Shown here one piece after another: positions 34,696-43,829 of a stretch of DNA of 64,000 nucleotides; within the stretch, counting starts at the first letter, position 1; the number at the start of each line of letters is the position of its first letter. The notes beneath the pieces are model-generated. The model had not been told where the DNA came from. It did no database searches and was given only the letters and a program-made list of their open reading frames with translations. The position numbers and the translations under genes are program-made. Origin of the DNA: Vibrio lentus (lineage in GTDB: Bacteria; Pseudomonadota; Gammaproteobacteria; Enterobacterales; Vibrionaceae); the NCBI RefSeq assembly GCF_002875945.1, contig NZ_MCZK01000167.1:14426-78425 (forward strand). The letters run 5' to 3'.

Positions 34696-35688
34696 GTGAA
34701 ATTCACATTAACAACTCTTGCTGTTACTACAGCCATCTCTTTTTCTGCCGTTGCTGCAGACAATACTCTAACTGTATATACCTATGATTCTTTTGCTGCG
34801 GATTGGGGCCCTCGTCCTGCTGTTGAAAAAGCATTCGAAGAAAAGTGTGGCTGTGATGTGAATTTTGTCGCGCTAGAAGATGGCGTGTCTATTCTTAACC
34901 GCTTGCGTCTTGAAGGTGGTAACAGCAAAGCTGATATCGTGTTAGGCCTAGATAACAATCTAATGGCTGAAGCGAAAGCGACGGGCTTATTGGCTGAGCA
35001 TAGTGTTGATACGTCATCAGTGACACTTCCTAACGGCTGGAACGACAGCACTTTTGTTCCTTATGATTTTGGTTACTTTGCGTTTATCTATAACAAAGAG
35101 AAATTAGCAAACCCGCCTAAGAGTTTGAAAGAATTGGTTGAGCAGCGTGACGACCTCAAGGTTATCTACCAAGACCCACGTACTTCAACGCCAGGTCAAG
35201 GCATGATGCTATGGATGAAGTCTGTTTACGGTGATGAAGCGACAGACGCGTGGAAGAAGCTCGCTCAGAAAACGGTTACTGTGACTAAAGGTTGGTCTGA
35301 AGCTTACTCTATGTTCCTAGAAGGCGAGTCGGACTTAGTCCTGTCTTACACGACTTCTCCTGCTTACCACATCATTGCAGAAAGTGATTCTAAGTACGCA
35401 GCAGCAAGCTTTGAAGAAGGTCATTACACTCAAGTCGAAGTGGCAGCTAAGGTCAAAGGCAGCAAGAACGAAAAGCTGGCTGATGAATTTATGGCATTTA
35501 TCCTGAGTGACGAGTTCCAATCAGCGATGCCAACGGGTAACTGGATGTACCCCGTGACTGACATCGAACTACCAAAAGGGTTCGAGCAGTTAACGGTACC
35601 GCAGAAAGCTCTGAGCTTTACGCCTGAAGAAATCGCCGCTAAGCGCAAGCCTTGGATTCGCGAATGGCAGAGTGCACTTACTTTTTAA
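34696..35688 (+). CDS. thiB: Thiamine ABC transporter, substrate-binding protein
   Basis: 330 residues (E. coli ThiB 327). It starts at GTG 34696 with GGAGAG six bases upstream. Signal peptide MKFTLTTLAVTTAISFSAVAA, then the mature N-terminus NTLTVYTYDSFAADWGPRPAVEKAFEEKCGC, VLGLDNNLMAEAKATGL, and PYDFGYFAFIYNKEKL. It binds thiamine and thiamine phosphates in the periplasm. First gene of thiBPQ, under the TPP riboswitch. Confidence 0.96.
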   Translation: MKFTLTTLAVTTAISFSAVAADNTLTVYTYDSFAADWGPRPAVEKAFEEKCGCDVNFVALEDGVSILNRLRLEGGNSKADIVLGLDNNLMAEAKATGLLAEHSVDTSSVTLPNGWNDSTFVPYDFGYFAFIYNKEKLANPPKSLKELVEQRDDLKVIYQDPRTSTPGQGMMLWMKSVYGDEATDAWKKLAQKTVTVTKGWSEAYSMFLEGESDLVLSYTTSPAYHIIAESDSKYAAASFEEGHYTQVEVAAKVKGSKNEKLADEFMAFILSDEFQSAMPTGNWMYPVTDIELPKGFEQLTVPQKALSFTPEEIAAKRKPWIREWQSALTF

Positions 35689-35800
35689 CTTACTATTTAA
35701 GAAAATGAGCTTTCTAACGTACTTTAAAAAACTAGCTTTCTGTATTTAAAGGTTCATTCATTATGTTTGGAGTGAACCATTTACGGTAAAAAATCAATTT

Positions 35801-37414
35801 ATGATAAAGAAAACACCTAAGGTCGGGATCTGGGTTGCGATACTCATTACCGCCTTCGTGGTTTCAGCAGTTGGGGCATTGCTTAGCAATGCCCCTTCTC
35901 TTGATATCAGCCAAGTATGGTCCGATCCTTACTATTGGCATGTAACGAAATTCAGTTTTTATCAAGCGACACTCTCAACTTTACTGAGTGTTGGCTTTGC
36001 TATACCCATTGCTCACGCTCTGTGTCGCAGGCAATTTTTTGGGCGAGCTCTGTTGTTAAGACTGTTCGCGTCGACTTTGGTTCTGCCCGTGTTGGTCGGT
36101 GTGTTTGGCTTGCTCGCGATTTATGGCAACAGTGGCTGGTTAGCTAAATTTTTGGCTAACTTCGACATTGAATTGCCATTCTCGATTTATGGTTTGAATG
36201 GCATTTTGCTCGCACATGTCTTCTTTAACTTGCCTTATGCTAGCCGTCTACTTTTACAAGCTTTGGATACCGTGCCAGCCGAGCAGCATAAGTTGTGTGC
36301 CCATTTGGGTATGAGTCATTGGAATAAATTTAAATGGGTCGAATGGCCGCGTTTAAGACAACAACTGCCACATGTTTGTGGTTTGGTCTTCATGCTGTGC
36401 TTCACCAGCTTTGCAACCGTAATGGCTCTTGGTGGTGGCCCGAAATCGACCACTATCGAGCTAGCCATCTATCAAGCGATTAAATTCGACTTTGACCTAC
36501 AGGCGGGTGCGTTACTCGCAATATGGCAAATGCTGTTGTGTGGCGTATTAGCGGTGAGTATTCAGCGCTTGTCTAAGCCTATCTCCGTGACAGCCAGCCA
36601 GCTGTCGGAAGAGAAATATTTGGTTAAGGACAGCTGGTGGTCAAAAGCTTGGGATAGCTTTTGGATCATCGTAGTCTCAATGCTGGTATTGCCGCCTTTA
36701 GGCATGGTTATCTTTAGTGGCATTAACTCTCAAGCTTTGACAGTACTCAGCAGTGAACCGTTTTGGGCGGCGTTAATGACTTCGGTTCGTGTCGCTTCCT
36801 TGGCCAGCGTTATCGCCGTTTTTATTGGTATTGCGATACTGCTGACCAGCCGAGCGTGGCGCTTGCAGAACAAGAATTTTCGAGCCGATAAAATCGAGTT
36901 GATTGGCACTATTATTTTAGTGACACCGGGGCTAGTGATCAGTACTGGTCTTTTCTTATTGTTGCGTTCATTTACCGATGTGTTCAGCTTGGCTTTCTTT
37001 ATTGTGATCGCCGTGAACAGCTTGATGGCGCTGCCTTACGTGATTAAAACCTTGGCTCAACCTATGCTGCATCTGTCTCAGCAATATCAGTATGTGTGTG
37101 CGAGTTTAGGGATGACTGGCTTCACCCGATTCAGACTAGTGGAATGGCGAGCATTACGTAAACCTATGGCTCACGCATTCTCAATCAGTTTTATGCTAGC
37201 GATGGGCGACTTAAGTGCGATTGCCTTATTTGGTAGCCAAGACTTTAGAACTCTGCCTTTGTATCTATTCCAATTGTTAGGCAGCTATCAAATGGAAGCC
37301 GCAGCTGTTGTTTCGGTCAGTCTGCTGCTGTTGAGTGTGGGCAGTTTTAGTCTGATTGAATTTTTATTTACTCGAACCTCAAATCTCAATGCTAAAAAGT
37401 TAAGGAACCGATGA
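35801..37414 (+). CDS. thiP: Thiamine ABC transporter, permease
   Basis: 537 residues (E. coli 536) with about twelve membrane helices in two homologous halves. Each half has an EAA-type loop: EQHKLCAHLGMSHWNKFKWVEWPRL and YQYVCASLGMTGFTRFRLVEWRAL, the contact points for ThiQ. The permease is a single-chain fusion of two subunits, as usual for ThiP. It lies 112 bases after thiB and overlaps thiQ by 4 bases. Confidence 0.95.
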   Translation: MIKKTPKVGIWVAILITAFVVSAVGALLSNAPSLDISQVWSDPYYWHVTKFSFYQATLSTLLSVGFAIPIAHALCRRQFFGRALLLRLFASTLVLPVLVGVFGLLAIYGNSGWLAKFLANFDIELPFSIYGLNGILLAHVFFNLPYASRLLLQALDTVPAEQHKLCAHLGMSHWNKFKWVEWPRLRQQLPHVCGLVFMLCFTSFATVMALGGGPKSTTIELAIYQAIKFDFDLQAGALLAIWQMLLCGVLAVSIQRLSKPISVTASQLSEEKYLVKDSWWSKAWDSFWIIVVSMLVLPPLGMVIFSGINSQALTVLSSEPFWAALMTSVRVASLASVIAVFIGIAILLTSRAWRLQNKNFRADKIELIGTIILVTPGLVISTGLFLLLRSFTDVFSLAFFIVIAVNSLMALPYVIKTLAQPMLHLSQQYQYVCASLGMTGFTRFRLVEWRALRKPMAHAFSISFMLAMGDLSAIALFGSQDFRTLPLYLFQLLGSYQMEAAAVVSVSLLLLSVGSFSLIEFLFTRTSNLNAKKLRNR

Positions 37415-38118
37415 TGTTAGTGATGAAAGATGTGGACTACCACTATCACCAAGAGTTGTTTCGTTTTGATTTTCAAGCAGCGCAGGGCGACATTGTTGCA
37501 TTGATGGGGCCGAGTGGTGCGGGTAAATCAACACTGTTGGCACTGGTCGCTGGTTTTATTGAGCCTACCTCAGGTGAGATCTCGGTGTCAGGGCTGTCTC
37601 TTATCGGTAAAGAGGCGCATCAACGCCCATTGGCTATGTTATTTCAAGAACATAATCTGTTTGCCCATCTTACCGTGCGTGAAAATATTGGTTTAGGGCT
37701 GCATCCAGGGTTAAAGCTTACCGCAACCCAAAAGCTCGAAGTTGAGCAAGCCGCCGCACAAGTTGGGGTTGCGGAGTATTTGGATAGGTTGCCTGAGCAT
37801 TTATCGGGTGGGCAACGTCAGCGTGTTGCGCTAGCTCGATGTTTTGTACAGCCACATGCTATCTGGCTGCTTGATGAGCCCTTTTCAGCACTTGATCCTT
37901 TGCTTCGTGAAGAGATGCTGAGCTTAGTGAAGCGATTAGCAGCAGAGCGAAACATTACTGTTTTGATGGTGACACACCACTTAGGTGATGCGCGCAGTAT
38001 CGCGAACAAGTTTGTATTTGTGGCACTGGGTAAGGTTTTAGTCGAAGACTCGATAGATGCGCTAACTGTCGATCACCCACAAGGCGAATTGAGTTCCTTT
38101 GTTCGAGCAGGAGAATAA
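37411..38118 (+). CDS. thiQ: Thiamine ABC transporter, ATP-binding protein
   Basis: 235 residues. Walker A GPSGAGKSTL (about 33-42), Q-loop LFQEHNLFAHLTVREN, signature LSGGQRQRVALARC, Walker B IWLLDEPFSALDP, H-loop VTHH. It powers thiamine uptake by ThiBP. Translation is coupled to thiP by an ATGA overlap, and a bidirectional terminator follows. Confidence 0.96.
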   Translation: MMLVMKDVDYHYHQELFRFDFQAAQGDIVALMGPSGAGKSTLLALVAGFIEPTSGEISVSGLSLIGKEAHQRPLAMLFQEHNLFAHLTVRENIGLGLHPGLKLTATQKLEVEQAAAQVGVAEYLDRLPEHLSGGQRQRVALARCFVQPHAIWLLDEPFSALDPLLREEMLSLVKRLAAERNITVLMVTHHLGDARSIANKFVFVALGKVLVEDSIDALTVDHPQGELSSFVRAGE

Positions 38119-38168
38119 CGACTGAGTCCTGATATTGAATACTTCTTGATATTGAGAGCGTCGAATAC

Positions 38169-38197
38169 AAAAAGACCTAGCATGTGCTAGGTCTTTT
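38169..38197. terminator. Bidirectional terminator between thiQ and darP
   Basis: AAAAGACCTAGCA pairs with TGCTAGGTCTTTT around a 2-base centre; A- and T-runs flank it between convergent genes. Confidence 0.9.
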
Positions 38198-38227
38198 ATT
38201 ATCTTTCTGAGTAAAGGGAGGCAAAAA

Positions 38228-38752
38228 TTAGTCGCCTAGCTTTAGTTCTTTTAAGATTTGAAAGATTTCACGAGAAGACTTAGCAGGTTTATTTGCCGCT
38301 TTCTCTTTGTTAGCTTGACGAGCTAGCTGACGAAGACGTTGACGGTCTGCTTCAGGGTACATATCCATCACGTCTGAAATGGCAGCATCGCCTTCAGCAA
38401 CAACGCGGTCACGCAGTTGCTCTAGTTTGTGCAGTTCAACTGTTGCTTGAGAGTGTTTGTTGCGAATCTTATCTAAAGCCGCTTGAATCGGCTCTGGATC
38501 TACATTGCGCATTACTTTACCAATGTATTGAAGCTGACGGCGCTTTGCTTCATTTTTAAAGCGCTGTGCATCTTTAATCGCTAAAGCCAGATCTTCAGAC
38601 AAAGGAAACTTATCAAGAATAGAAGGCTTTAGTTCAACAAGCTCTTCTCCCAGCTTTTGCAGGGCGTCCATGTCCGTTTTCATTTCAGTCTTACTTACCC
38701 AGATGATTTCTTCTTCTGGTTCCCATGGGGCTTTTTGGTTTTTGCGAGCCAT
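38228..38752 (-). CDS. darP: DarP (YjgA), ribosome-maturation protein
   Basis: 174 residues (E. coli YjgA 183). Start MARKNQKAPWEPEEEIIWVSKTEMKTDMDALQKLGEELVEL and the helical, highly charged remainder (FKNEAKRRQLQYIGKVMRN, ADRQRLRQLARQANKE) are typical. DarP associates with late 50S ribosome precursors. It is divergent from pmbA, the E. coli arrangement. Confidence 0.95.
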   Translation of the reverse strand: MARKNQKAPWEPEEEIIWVSKTEMKTDMDALQKLGEELVELKPSILDKFPLSEDLALAIKDAQRFKNEAKRRQLQYIGKVMRNVDPEPIQAALDKIRNKHSQATVELHKLEQLRDRVVAEGDAAISDVMDMYPEADRQRLRQLARQANKEKAANKPAKSSREIFQILKELKLGD

Positions 38753-38870
38753 CTTTTCTGCCTATGTCACTATCTCAAACGAATATATTGCCTATTTTAG
38801 CAAGAATCTTGGGGAGAAAGCGAAATTCTTGTTATCCTACGTAATATTGACCTAAAAAATTAGAATAGAT

Positions 38871-40214
38871 ATGGATGTAAAACAGCAAGTCGCCCAGCAA
38901 AGAGTTGAGCTAGAAGCCGCAGTAGCTAAAGCGTTGGATATGGCATCAGTGAGTGCAGACGCAGCTGAGGTCGCTATTACTAAGTCAACGGGTTTAAGTG
39001 TTTCAACACGTATGTGTGAAGTGGAAAACGTTGAATTTAATAGTGATGGTGCTCTAGGCATTACTGTTTATCGCGGCCAGAAGAAAGGCAGCGCATCTAC
39101 ATCTGATCTGAGCGAGAAGGCGATTGCTCAAACCGTCGCAGCCGCGCTTGATATTGCTCAATACACTTCTGAAGACTCGTTTGCAGGTCCAGCACCTAAA
39201 GAATATATGGTGAAAGAAATTCCTGATTTGGATCTTTTTCACCCAGATGAGCCGAATCCAGACTATGCCGCTGAGATTGCGATTGCTGCTGAAAGACAAG
39301 CACTCGCGTACAGCGACAAGATCAAACAAAGTGATGGTGCAAGCTACGACAGCCATTATGGCGTTAAGGTTTATGGTAATAGCCATGGTCTGCTAGCCAG
39401 TTTCGCATCAAGCCGTCATAGCACAAGCTGCTGTGTGATCGGTGAAGGTGCCAATGGCGAAATGGAGCGTGACTACAGCTACACCGTTGCACGTCACCGT
39501 GATGAGCTTTGGACGCCTGAGCGTGTTGGTCAAGAAGCCGCAGAAAAGACCGTAAGCCGTTTGGATGCGAAGAAGCTTCCAACAGGTCAATACCCAATCA
39601 TGTTCGCTAACGACGTCGCTACAGGTCTAATTGGCCACCTTGTGATGGCAATTAGTGGTGGTAACCTTTACCGTAAGTCTTCGTTCTTACTGGATCACCT
39701 AGGTCAGGAAATCCTGCCAGATTGGTTCAATATCTCTGAGCGTCCACATATCTTACGTGGTTTGGCTTCAAGCCCGTTCGACAGCGAAGGTGTTTACACT
39801 CAAGATCGTGAAATTATCACGGATGGTGTGTTAGCAACTTACCTTCTTACTAGCTATGCAGCACGTAAGATGGAAATGACACCGACAGGCCATGCTGGTG
39901 GTATCCATAACTGGTTCGTTAAATCTACCGGTCAAAACTTTGAGCAAATGCTAAAAGAATTAGGCACAGGTTTCCTTGTGACTGAAGTGATGGGTCAAGG
40001 TGTGAATACCGTAACTGGTGATTACTCTCGTGGCGCAGCAGGTTTCTGGGTTGAGAATGGAGAGATCCAATACCCGGTATCGGAAGTGACGATCGCGGGC
40101 AATCTAAAAGACATGTTCACTCAGATTGTAGCGGTAGGTAACGACGTTGAAACGCGTTCGCAAATTCAAACCGGTTCTATCTTACTTGAGTCGATGAAAG
40201 TCGCGGGTGAGTGA
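38871..40214 (+). CDS. pmbA: PmbA/TldE metalloprotease partner subunit
   Basis: 447 residues (E. coli 450). TldD/TldE fold: STRMCEVENVEFNSDGALGITVYRGQKKGSAST in the N-terminal domain, GEGANGEMERDYSYTVAR in the middle, and HAGGIHNWFVKSTGQNFEQMLKELGTGFLVTEVMGQGVNTVTGDYSRGAAGFWVENG in the C-terminal domain. There is no HExxH, as expected of the TldE half, which forms an active protease only with TldD. Known E. coli roles are microcin B17 maturation and CcdA degradation. Confidence 0.96.
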   Translation: MDVKQQVAQQRVELEAAVAKALDMASVSADAAEVAITKSTGLSVSTRMCEVENVEFNSDGALGITVYRGQKKGSASTSDLSEKAIAQTVAAALDIAQYTSEDSFAGPAPKEYMVKEIPDLDLFHPDEPNPDYAAEIAIAAERQALAYSDKIKQSDGASYDSHYGVKVYGNSHGLLASFASSRHSTSCCVIGEGANGEMERDYSYTVARHRDELWTPERVGQEAAEKTVSRLDAKKLPTGQYPIMFANDVATGLIGHLVMAISGGNLYRKSSFLLDHLGQEILPDWFNISERPHILRGLASSPFDSEGVYTQDREIITDGVLATYLLTSYAARKMEMTPTGHAGGIHNWFVKSTGQNFEQMLKELGTGFLVTEVMGQGVNTVTGDYSRGAAGFWVENGEIQYPVSEVTIAGNLKDMFTQIVAVGNDVETRSQIQTGSILLESMKVAGE

Positions 40215-40276
40215 TTTGTTTAATTTGCTTTAGTTTTAATCTGAAGCTCAAGCCTGAAGCTTAAATTTGACGCATT

Positions 40277-40304
40277 AAAAAAGGGAGCCTTGAGCTCCCT
40301 TTTT
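40277..40304. terminator. Bidirectional terminator between pmbA and mgtE
   Basis: AAGGGAGC and GCTCCCTT pair around a 5-base loop, flanked by A- and T-runs between convergent genes. Confidence 0.92.
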
Positions 40305-40363
40305 GTATTCAGTGTCTTAACTTTAAATAGGCTATCTGTTTATTCACACTAGATAAGCATGGT

Positions 40364-41719
40364 TTAGATGAGTATGGTCGCTAAGCCTAAGAACACCGAT
40401 AGGCCAATTACATCGGTCACCGTGGTGAGAGCCATACCGCCAGCAAGGGCTGGGTCGATATTCATCTTCTTCAGCATCACTGGAATGGTTACACCTGCAA
40501 TACCTGCGACAATCAAGTTCGTCATCATCGCTGCTGAGATAATGCCTCCCAAGATCCAATTGCCTTTCCAAGCTACGACTATACCGCCAATGATAACGGC
40601 CCATAAAATGCCGTTAAGGAAGCCGATAGAGGCTTCTTTGAGTAGTAGTTCGCGTTTGTTACTGTCACCGATGTGACCAAGTGCTAAACCACGAATGACC
40701 AGAGCGACGGTTTGGTTACCAGCGACACCGCCCATGGACGGTACGATGGTCATCAAAACAGCGATTGCTGCCATCTCATTCAGTGTCGCTTCAAACATGT
40801 TAGACACAGACGCTGCGGCGAGTGCTGCTAAAACATTTGCGCCTAACCACACACTACGGCGGCGAGCGGATTTGACGACTGGAGCGAAGGTATCTTCGTC
40901 ATCGTCCATACCCGCCATACTCATCATCGAGTGTTCGGCATCTTCACGAATGACATCAACCACGTCATCGATCGTGATACGACCGACAAGGTGTTGGTTA
41001 CTATCGACAACGGGAGCTGAAACCCAGTTACGACGTTCGAAGAGGCTGGCGATATCAGAGGCACTGGTTTCAACCGCGATAGCTTCGTCGGCATCTTCCA
41101 TCACTTCGGAAACCGCAACATCGGGTTGCGTCGTAATTAGCGTGCTGAGCGAGAGGTTACCAATGAGGCGTTCATCATCGTCGATAACATACAATGCATC
41201 GGTAGCGTCAGGTAATTCACCACGCATACGCAAATAACGCAGGACAACCTCAACATCGACATCACCACGGATCGTGATTACGTCGGTGTTCATTAACGCA
41301 CCCGCTGAATCTTCAGGGTACGATAGTGCCGTTTCAACTAACGCACGATCAACGGAGTCCATTTGAGAAAGGACTTCGCGGGAAACATCGTCGGGTAGGC
41401 TTCGAAGTACGTACGCGACGTCATCGGTTTCCATACCTTCGGTTGCTTCTGCCAAGGTTTCTGGTGCCATTTTTGACACAAGAGCATCTTTGACGTCTTC
41501 GTTTAGCTCATCAAGAATTTCACCGTAGTCTTCAGGATCGGTGAGTTGCCAGAGTACATCACGACTTTTGCGAGGGGAGGCTTCTAAAAGGTGTGCAATA
41601 TCTTCAGGTTCCATGTCCTGAAGTAGTCGGCGTACGTGAACAAATCGGCCGTTTTCTAGGGCTTCGCTGACTTCTTGGAGGGTTTGGTGAGCTTGGTCGA
41701 ATTCTAATTGCTCTGCCAT
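40364..41719 (-). CDS. mgtE: MgtE magnesium channel/transporter
   Basis: 451 residues. N-terminal acidic superhelical domain (about 10-130: DMEPEDIAHLLEASP, LNEDVKDALVSKMAPE), two CBS domains (about 135-260), a plug helix, and five membrane helices (about 285-451) with GGVAGNQTVALVIRGLALG and the pore segment AGIAGVTIPVMLKKMNIDPALAGG. High magnesium closes the channel through the N and CBS domains. Monocistronic; the start is preceded by AGGAGG. Confidence 0.96.
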   Translation of the reverse strand: MAEQLEFDQAHQTLQEVSEALENGRFVHVRRLLQDMEPEDIAHLLEASPRKSRDVLWQLTDPEDYGEILDELNEDVKDALVSKMAPETLAEATEGMETDDVAYVLRSLPDDVSREVLSQMDSVDRALVETALSYPEDSAGALMNTDVITIRGDVDVEVVLRYLRMRGELPDATDALYVIDDDERLIGNLSLSTLITTQPDVAVSEVMEDADEAIAVETSASDIASLFERRNWVSAPVVDSNQHLVGRITIDDVVDVIREDAEHSMMSMAGMDDDEDTFAPVVKSARRRSVWLGANVLAALAAASVSNMFEATLNEMAAIAVLMTIVPSMGGVAGNQTVALVIRGLALGHIGDSNKRELLLKEASIGFLNGILWAVIIGGIVVAWKGNWILGGIISAAMMTNLIVAGIAGVTIPVMLKKMNIDPALAGGMALTTVTDVIGLSVFLGLATILI

Positions 41720-41818
41720 ATTTTCCTCCTATCTCATTATTCTAACAATGCTTGGAATAGTAACTTAATTCTGGGGCTTATTTAAATCATTAACTTAGGT
41801 AGAACTAAGATTTAATCG

Positions 41819-41840
41819 TGTCCGGAAGTTGCTCCGGACC
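41819..41840 (-). terminator. Possible weak terminator after ptsO
   Basis: GTCCGGA and TCCGGAC form a 7-bp stem with a 6-base loop about 30 bases after the ptsO stop. The bases after it on the minus strand are A/T-rich but have no real T-run, so this is tentative. Confidence 0.35.
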
Positions 41841-41868
41841 ATTGGGTATTTGGCGTCGTGATCTTGAG

Positions 41869-42144
41869 CTACTCGCCCTCATCAAACTTGTCTTCAATTA
41901 AATGGCAGACAGCATCCAAGGCTTGTTGCGAATCAGTCCCCGCGGCTTGAATGGTGATATGTTGCCCTTGTGCTGATTCCAGCATGAGCAGCCCCATAAC
42001 ACTGTCGGCTGTCGCGACTTTGTCTTCTTCACTATGGATAGTGATCGTGGCATCAAAGCTTTGTGCGAGTTCAACTAACTTTACCGCCGCTCTAGCATGA
42101 AGACCCAAACGGTTTTGGATCAGTACAGTTCGAGTTAATTCCAT
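41869..42144 (-). CDS. ptsO: NPr, HPr-like phosphocarrier of the nitrogen PTS
   Basis: 91 residues (E. coli NPr 90). The phosphorylation site is His16 in NRLGLHARAAVKLVELAQSF, and the MGLLMLESAQG segment carries the regulatory region. NPr passes phosphate from PtsP to PtsN. It starts 2 bases after the rapZ stop and is the last gene of the rpoN-hpf-ptsN-rapZ-ptsO string. Confidence 0.96.
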   Translation of the reverse strand: MELTRTVLIQNRLGLHARAAVKLVELAQSFDATITIHSEEDKVATADSVMGLLMLESAQGQHITIQAAGTDSQQALDAVCHLIEDKFDEGE

Positions 42145-42146
42145 GG

Positions 42147-43016
42147 TTAAACCTGCTGTTGTTTCTCTAGGGAGGCGTGTCTAATTTGAACTTGGTGTCC
42201 AAGTTGGTCGAAGTACTCACCAATTTTCTGCGTTAAATACACTGAGCGATGTTTGCCACCGGTACAACCAATCGCGACCGTTAGGTAACTGCGATTGTTC
42301 TTCTCTAACATCGGTAACCATTGCTCAACAAAGCCTTGGATCTGCTGTTTGAGTTCAAGCACTTCAGAGTGTTTTTCCAGAAAAGAGTGAATAGGCGCAT
42401 CAAGCCCAGTTAATGGTCGAAGAGCTGGTTCCCAGTGAGGGTTCGGTAAGAAACGAACATCAAACACATAGTCTGCGTCACTGGGTAGACCATATTTAAA
42501 ACCGAAAGATTGAAAGACAATGATTAACTCTTGCTTCTCTTTTCCTTCAACTTTAAATCGAACCTTTTCACTTAACTCGTAAAGATTGCAGTCACTGCTA
42601 TCAATGACGATGCAAGCTTGCTCTGCGAGAGGTGTCAGAAGGGTTTTCTCTAAGTCGATAGCTTGTTCAAGTGATAGCTTGTCTTGGCCAATCGAAAGAG
42701 GATGTATTCGGCGCGTTTCGCTGTAGCGTTTCAGTAGCGTCTGCTTGCTTGCATCTAGGAACAACACATTGACGTCGATGTCGGTTGCAGATTCTAGCTG
42801 TTCTAGCGTATCTGTTACCAATTTCGGTTCTTTCGGCAGGTTACGGATATCAATGCTGACGGCAACGTTCTGATTGATTTCGCGTACTGATTCGACAAAG
42901 TCGCTGAGTAGATTTACTGGTAGGTTATCAACACAGTAATACCCCAAGTCTTCAAGGACTCGTAGCGCAACACTTTTACCGGCCCCAGATTGGCCACTAA
43001 CAACGATTAATCGCAT
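42147..43016 (-). CDS. rapZ: RapZ RNase adapter / nucleotide-binding protein
   Basis: 289 residues (E. coli 284). Walker A GQSGAGKSVALRVLEDLG at the N-terminus; the C-terminal domain has FKYGLPSDADYVFDVRFLPNPHWEPALRPLTG and TVAIGCTGGKHRSVYL. In E. coli RapZ delivers the small RNA GlmZ to RNase E and senses glucosamine-6-phosphate. It lies between ptsN and ptsO with 1-2 base gaps, the order found in E. coli. Confidence 0.97.
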   Translation of the reverse strand: MRLIVVSGQSGAGKSVALRVLEDLGYYCVDNLPVNLLSDFVESVREINQNVAVSIDIRNLPKEPKLVTDTLEQLESATDIDVNVLFLDASKQTLLKRYSETRRIHPLSIGQDKLSLEQAIDLEKTLLTPLAEQACIVIDSSDCNLYELSEKVRFKVEGKEKQELIIVFQSFGFKYGLPSDADYVFDVRFLPNPHWEPALRPLTGLDAPIHSFLEKHSEVLELKQQIQGFVEQWLPMLEKNNRSYLTVAIGCTGGKHRSVYLTQKIGEYFDQLGHQVQIRHASLEKQQQV

Positions 43017-43017
43017 G

Positions 43018-43479
43018 CTATTGCTCGCAAGTTGGCACTTGAATCATGATGTCGTAAAGCTCTTGATCACTCTGAGCATTACGCAACTGTTTAAGGGTCT
43101 GCTTATCGTTAAGTCGTTCTGCCATACAAGAAAGGGTTTTTAGATGTTCTTTACATTGTTCACTAGGAACAAGCAGAGCAAATAATAGGTCGACAGGACG
43201 GTTATCAATCGCATCAAATTCGATGGGTTCTTGGCATTGCAGTAATACAGCAATTGCTTTATCACTGACATTCATACGAGCATGCGGAATAGCGATGCCA
43301 TTACCGATACCAGTACTGCCCATCTTTTCACGGCTCAACATGCACTCAAACAGTTCTGTTGAATCTTGACCGCAGCTTTCAGCGGCGATTTGACTGATGA
43401 GCTCAAGGGCTCTTTTTTTGCTTGTGCATTGGACTGCACTTTTGGTGCAGTCCAATGAAAGTACTTCGCTTAATTGCAT
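43018..43479 (-). CDS. ptsN: PtsN, enzyme IIA of the nitrogen PTS
   Basis: 153 residues. The phosphorylated histidine is His66 in GIGNGIAIPHARMN (E. coli His73); the N-terminus is slightly shorter than in E. coli. It is the terminal acceptor of the PtsP-NPr chain and regulates potassium, nitrogen and envelope functions by its phosphorylation state. One base separates it from hpf. Confidence 0.96.
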   Translation of the reverse strand: MQLSEVLSLDCTKSAVQCTSKKRALELISQIAAESCGQDSTELFECMLSREKMGSTGIGNGIAIPHARMNVSDKAIAVLLQCQEPIEFDAIDNRPVDLLFALLVPSEQCKEHLKTLSCMAERLNDKQTLKQLRNAQSDQELYDIMIQVPTCEQ

Positions 43480-43480
43480 G

Positions 43481-43768
43481 TTAGTGACTACTTAGCTTTT
43501 CTTTGTGTTTGTTGAGTTGGCGGACGAGTTTATCAACCAATGAATCAATCGCAGCATACATACTTTCATCTGTTGCTGCTGCATGAATTTCGCCTTGATT
43601 TATATGAAGGGTCGCTTCTGCAATTTGATTGATTTTCTCAACTTTTAAAACAACTTGAATACTATTGATATGGTCAAAAAAGCGTTCAAGTTTGTCGAAT
43701 TTGGTGTGAACATAGTCTTGCATTGAATCGGTAAGATCAACGTGATGGCCTTGAATATTGATTTGCAT
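43481..43768 (-). CDS. hpf: Ribosome hibernation promoting factor
   Basis: 95 residues, the short HPF form. MQINIQGHHVDLTDSMQDYVHTKFDKLERFFDH and the C-terminal SMYAAIDSLVDKLVRQLNKHKEKL are typical of the family. It stabilises inactive 100S ribosome dimers in stationary phase. It follows rpoN as in E. coli, with a 61-base gap that may hold a separate promoter. Confidence 0.96.
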   Translation of the reverse strand: MQINIQGHHVDLTDSMQDYVHTKFDKLERFFDHINSIQVVLKVEKINQIAEATLHINQGEIHAAATDESMYAAIDSLVDKLVRQLNKHKEKLSSH

Positions 43769-43829
43769 AGACTTTCCTTTTCAGTTTGTTGCCTGATATA
43801 TAACTTAATTAGATAGTTAACTAAATAAG

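Noticed and set aside
40695..41237. 180-residue plus-strand open reading opposite mgtE
   Set aside because: It is a shadow of the mgtE coding frame, Ser/Thr/Ala-rich, without a ribosome binding site.
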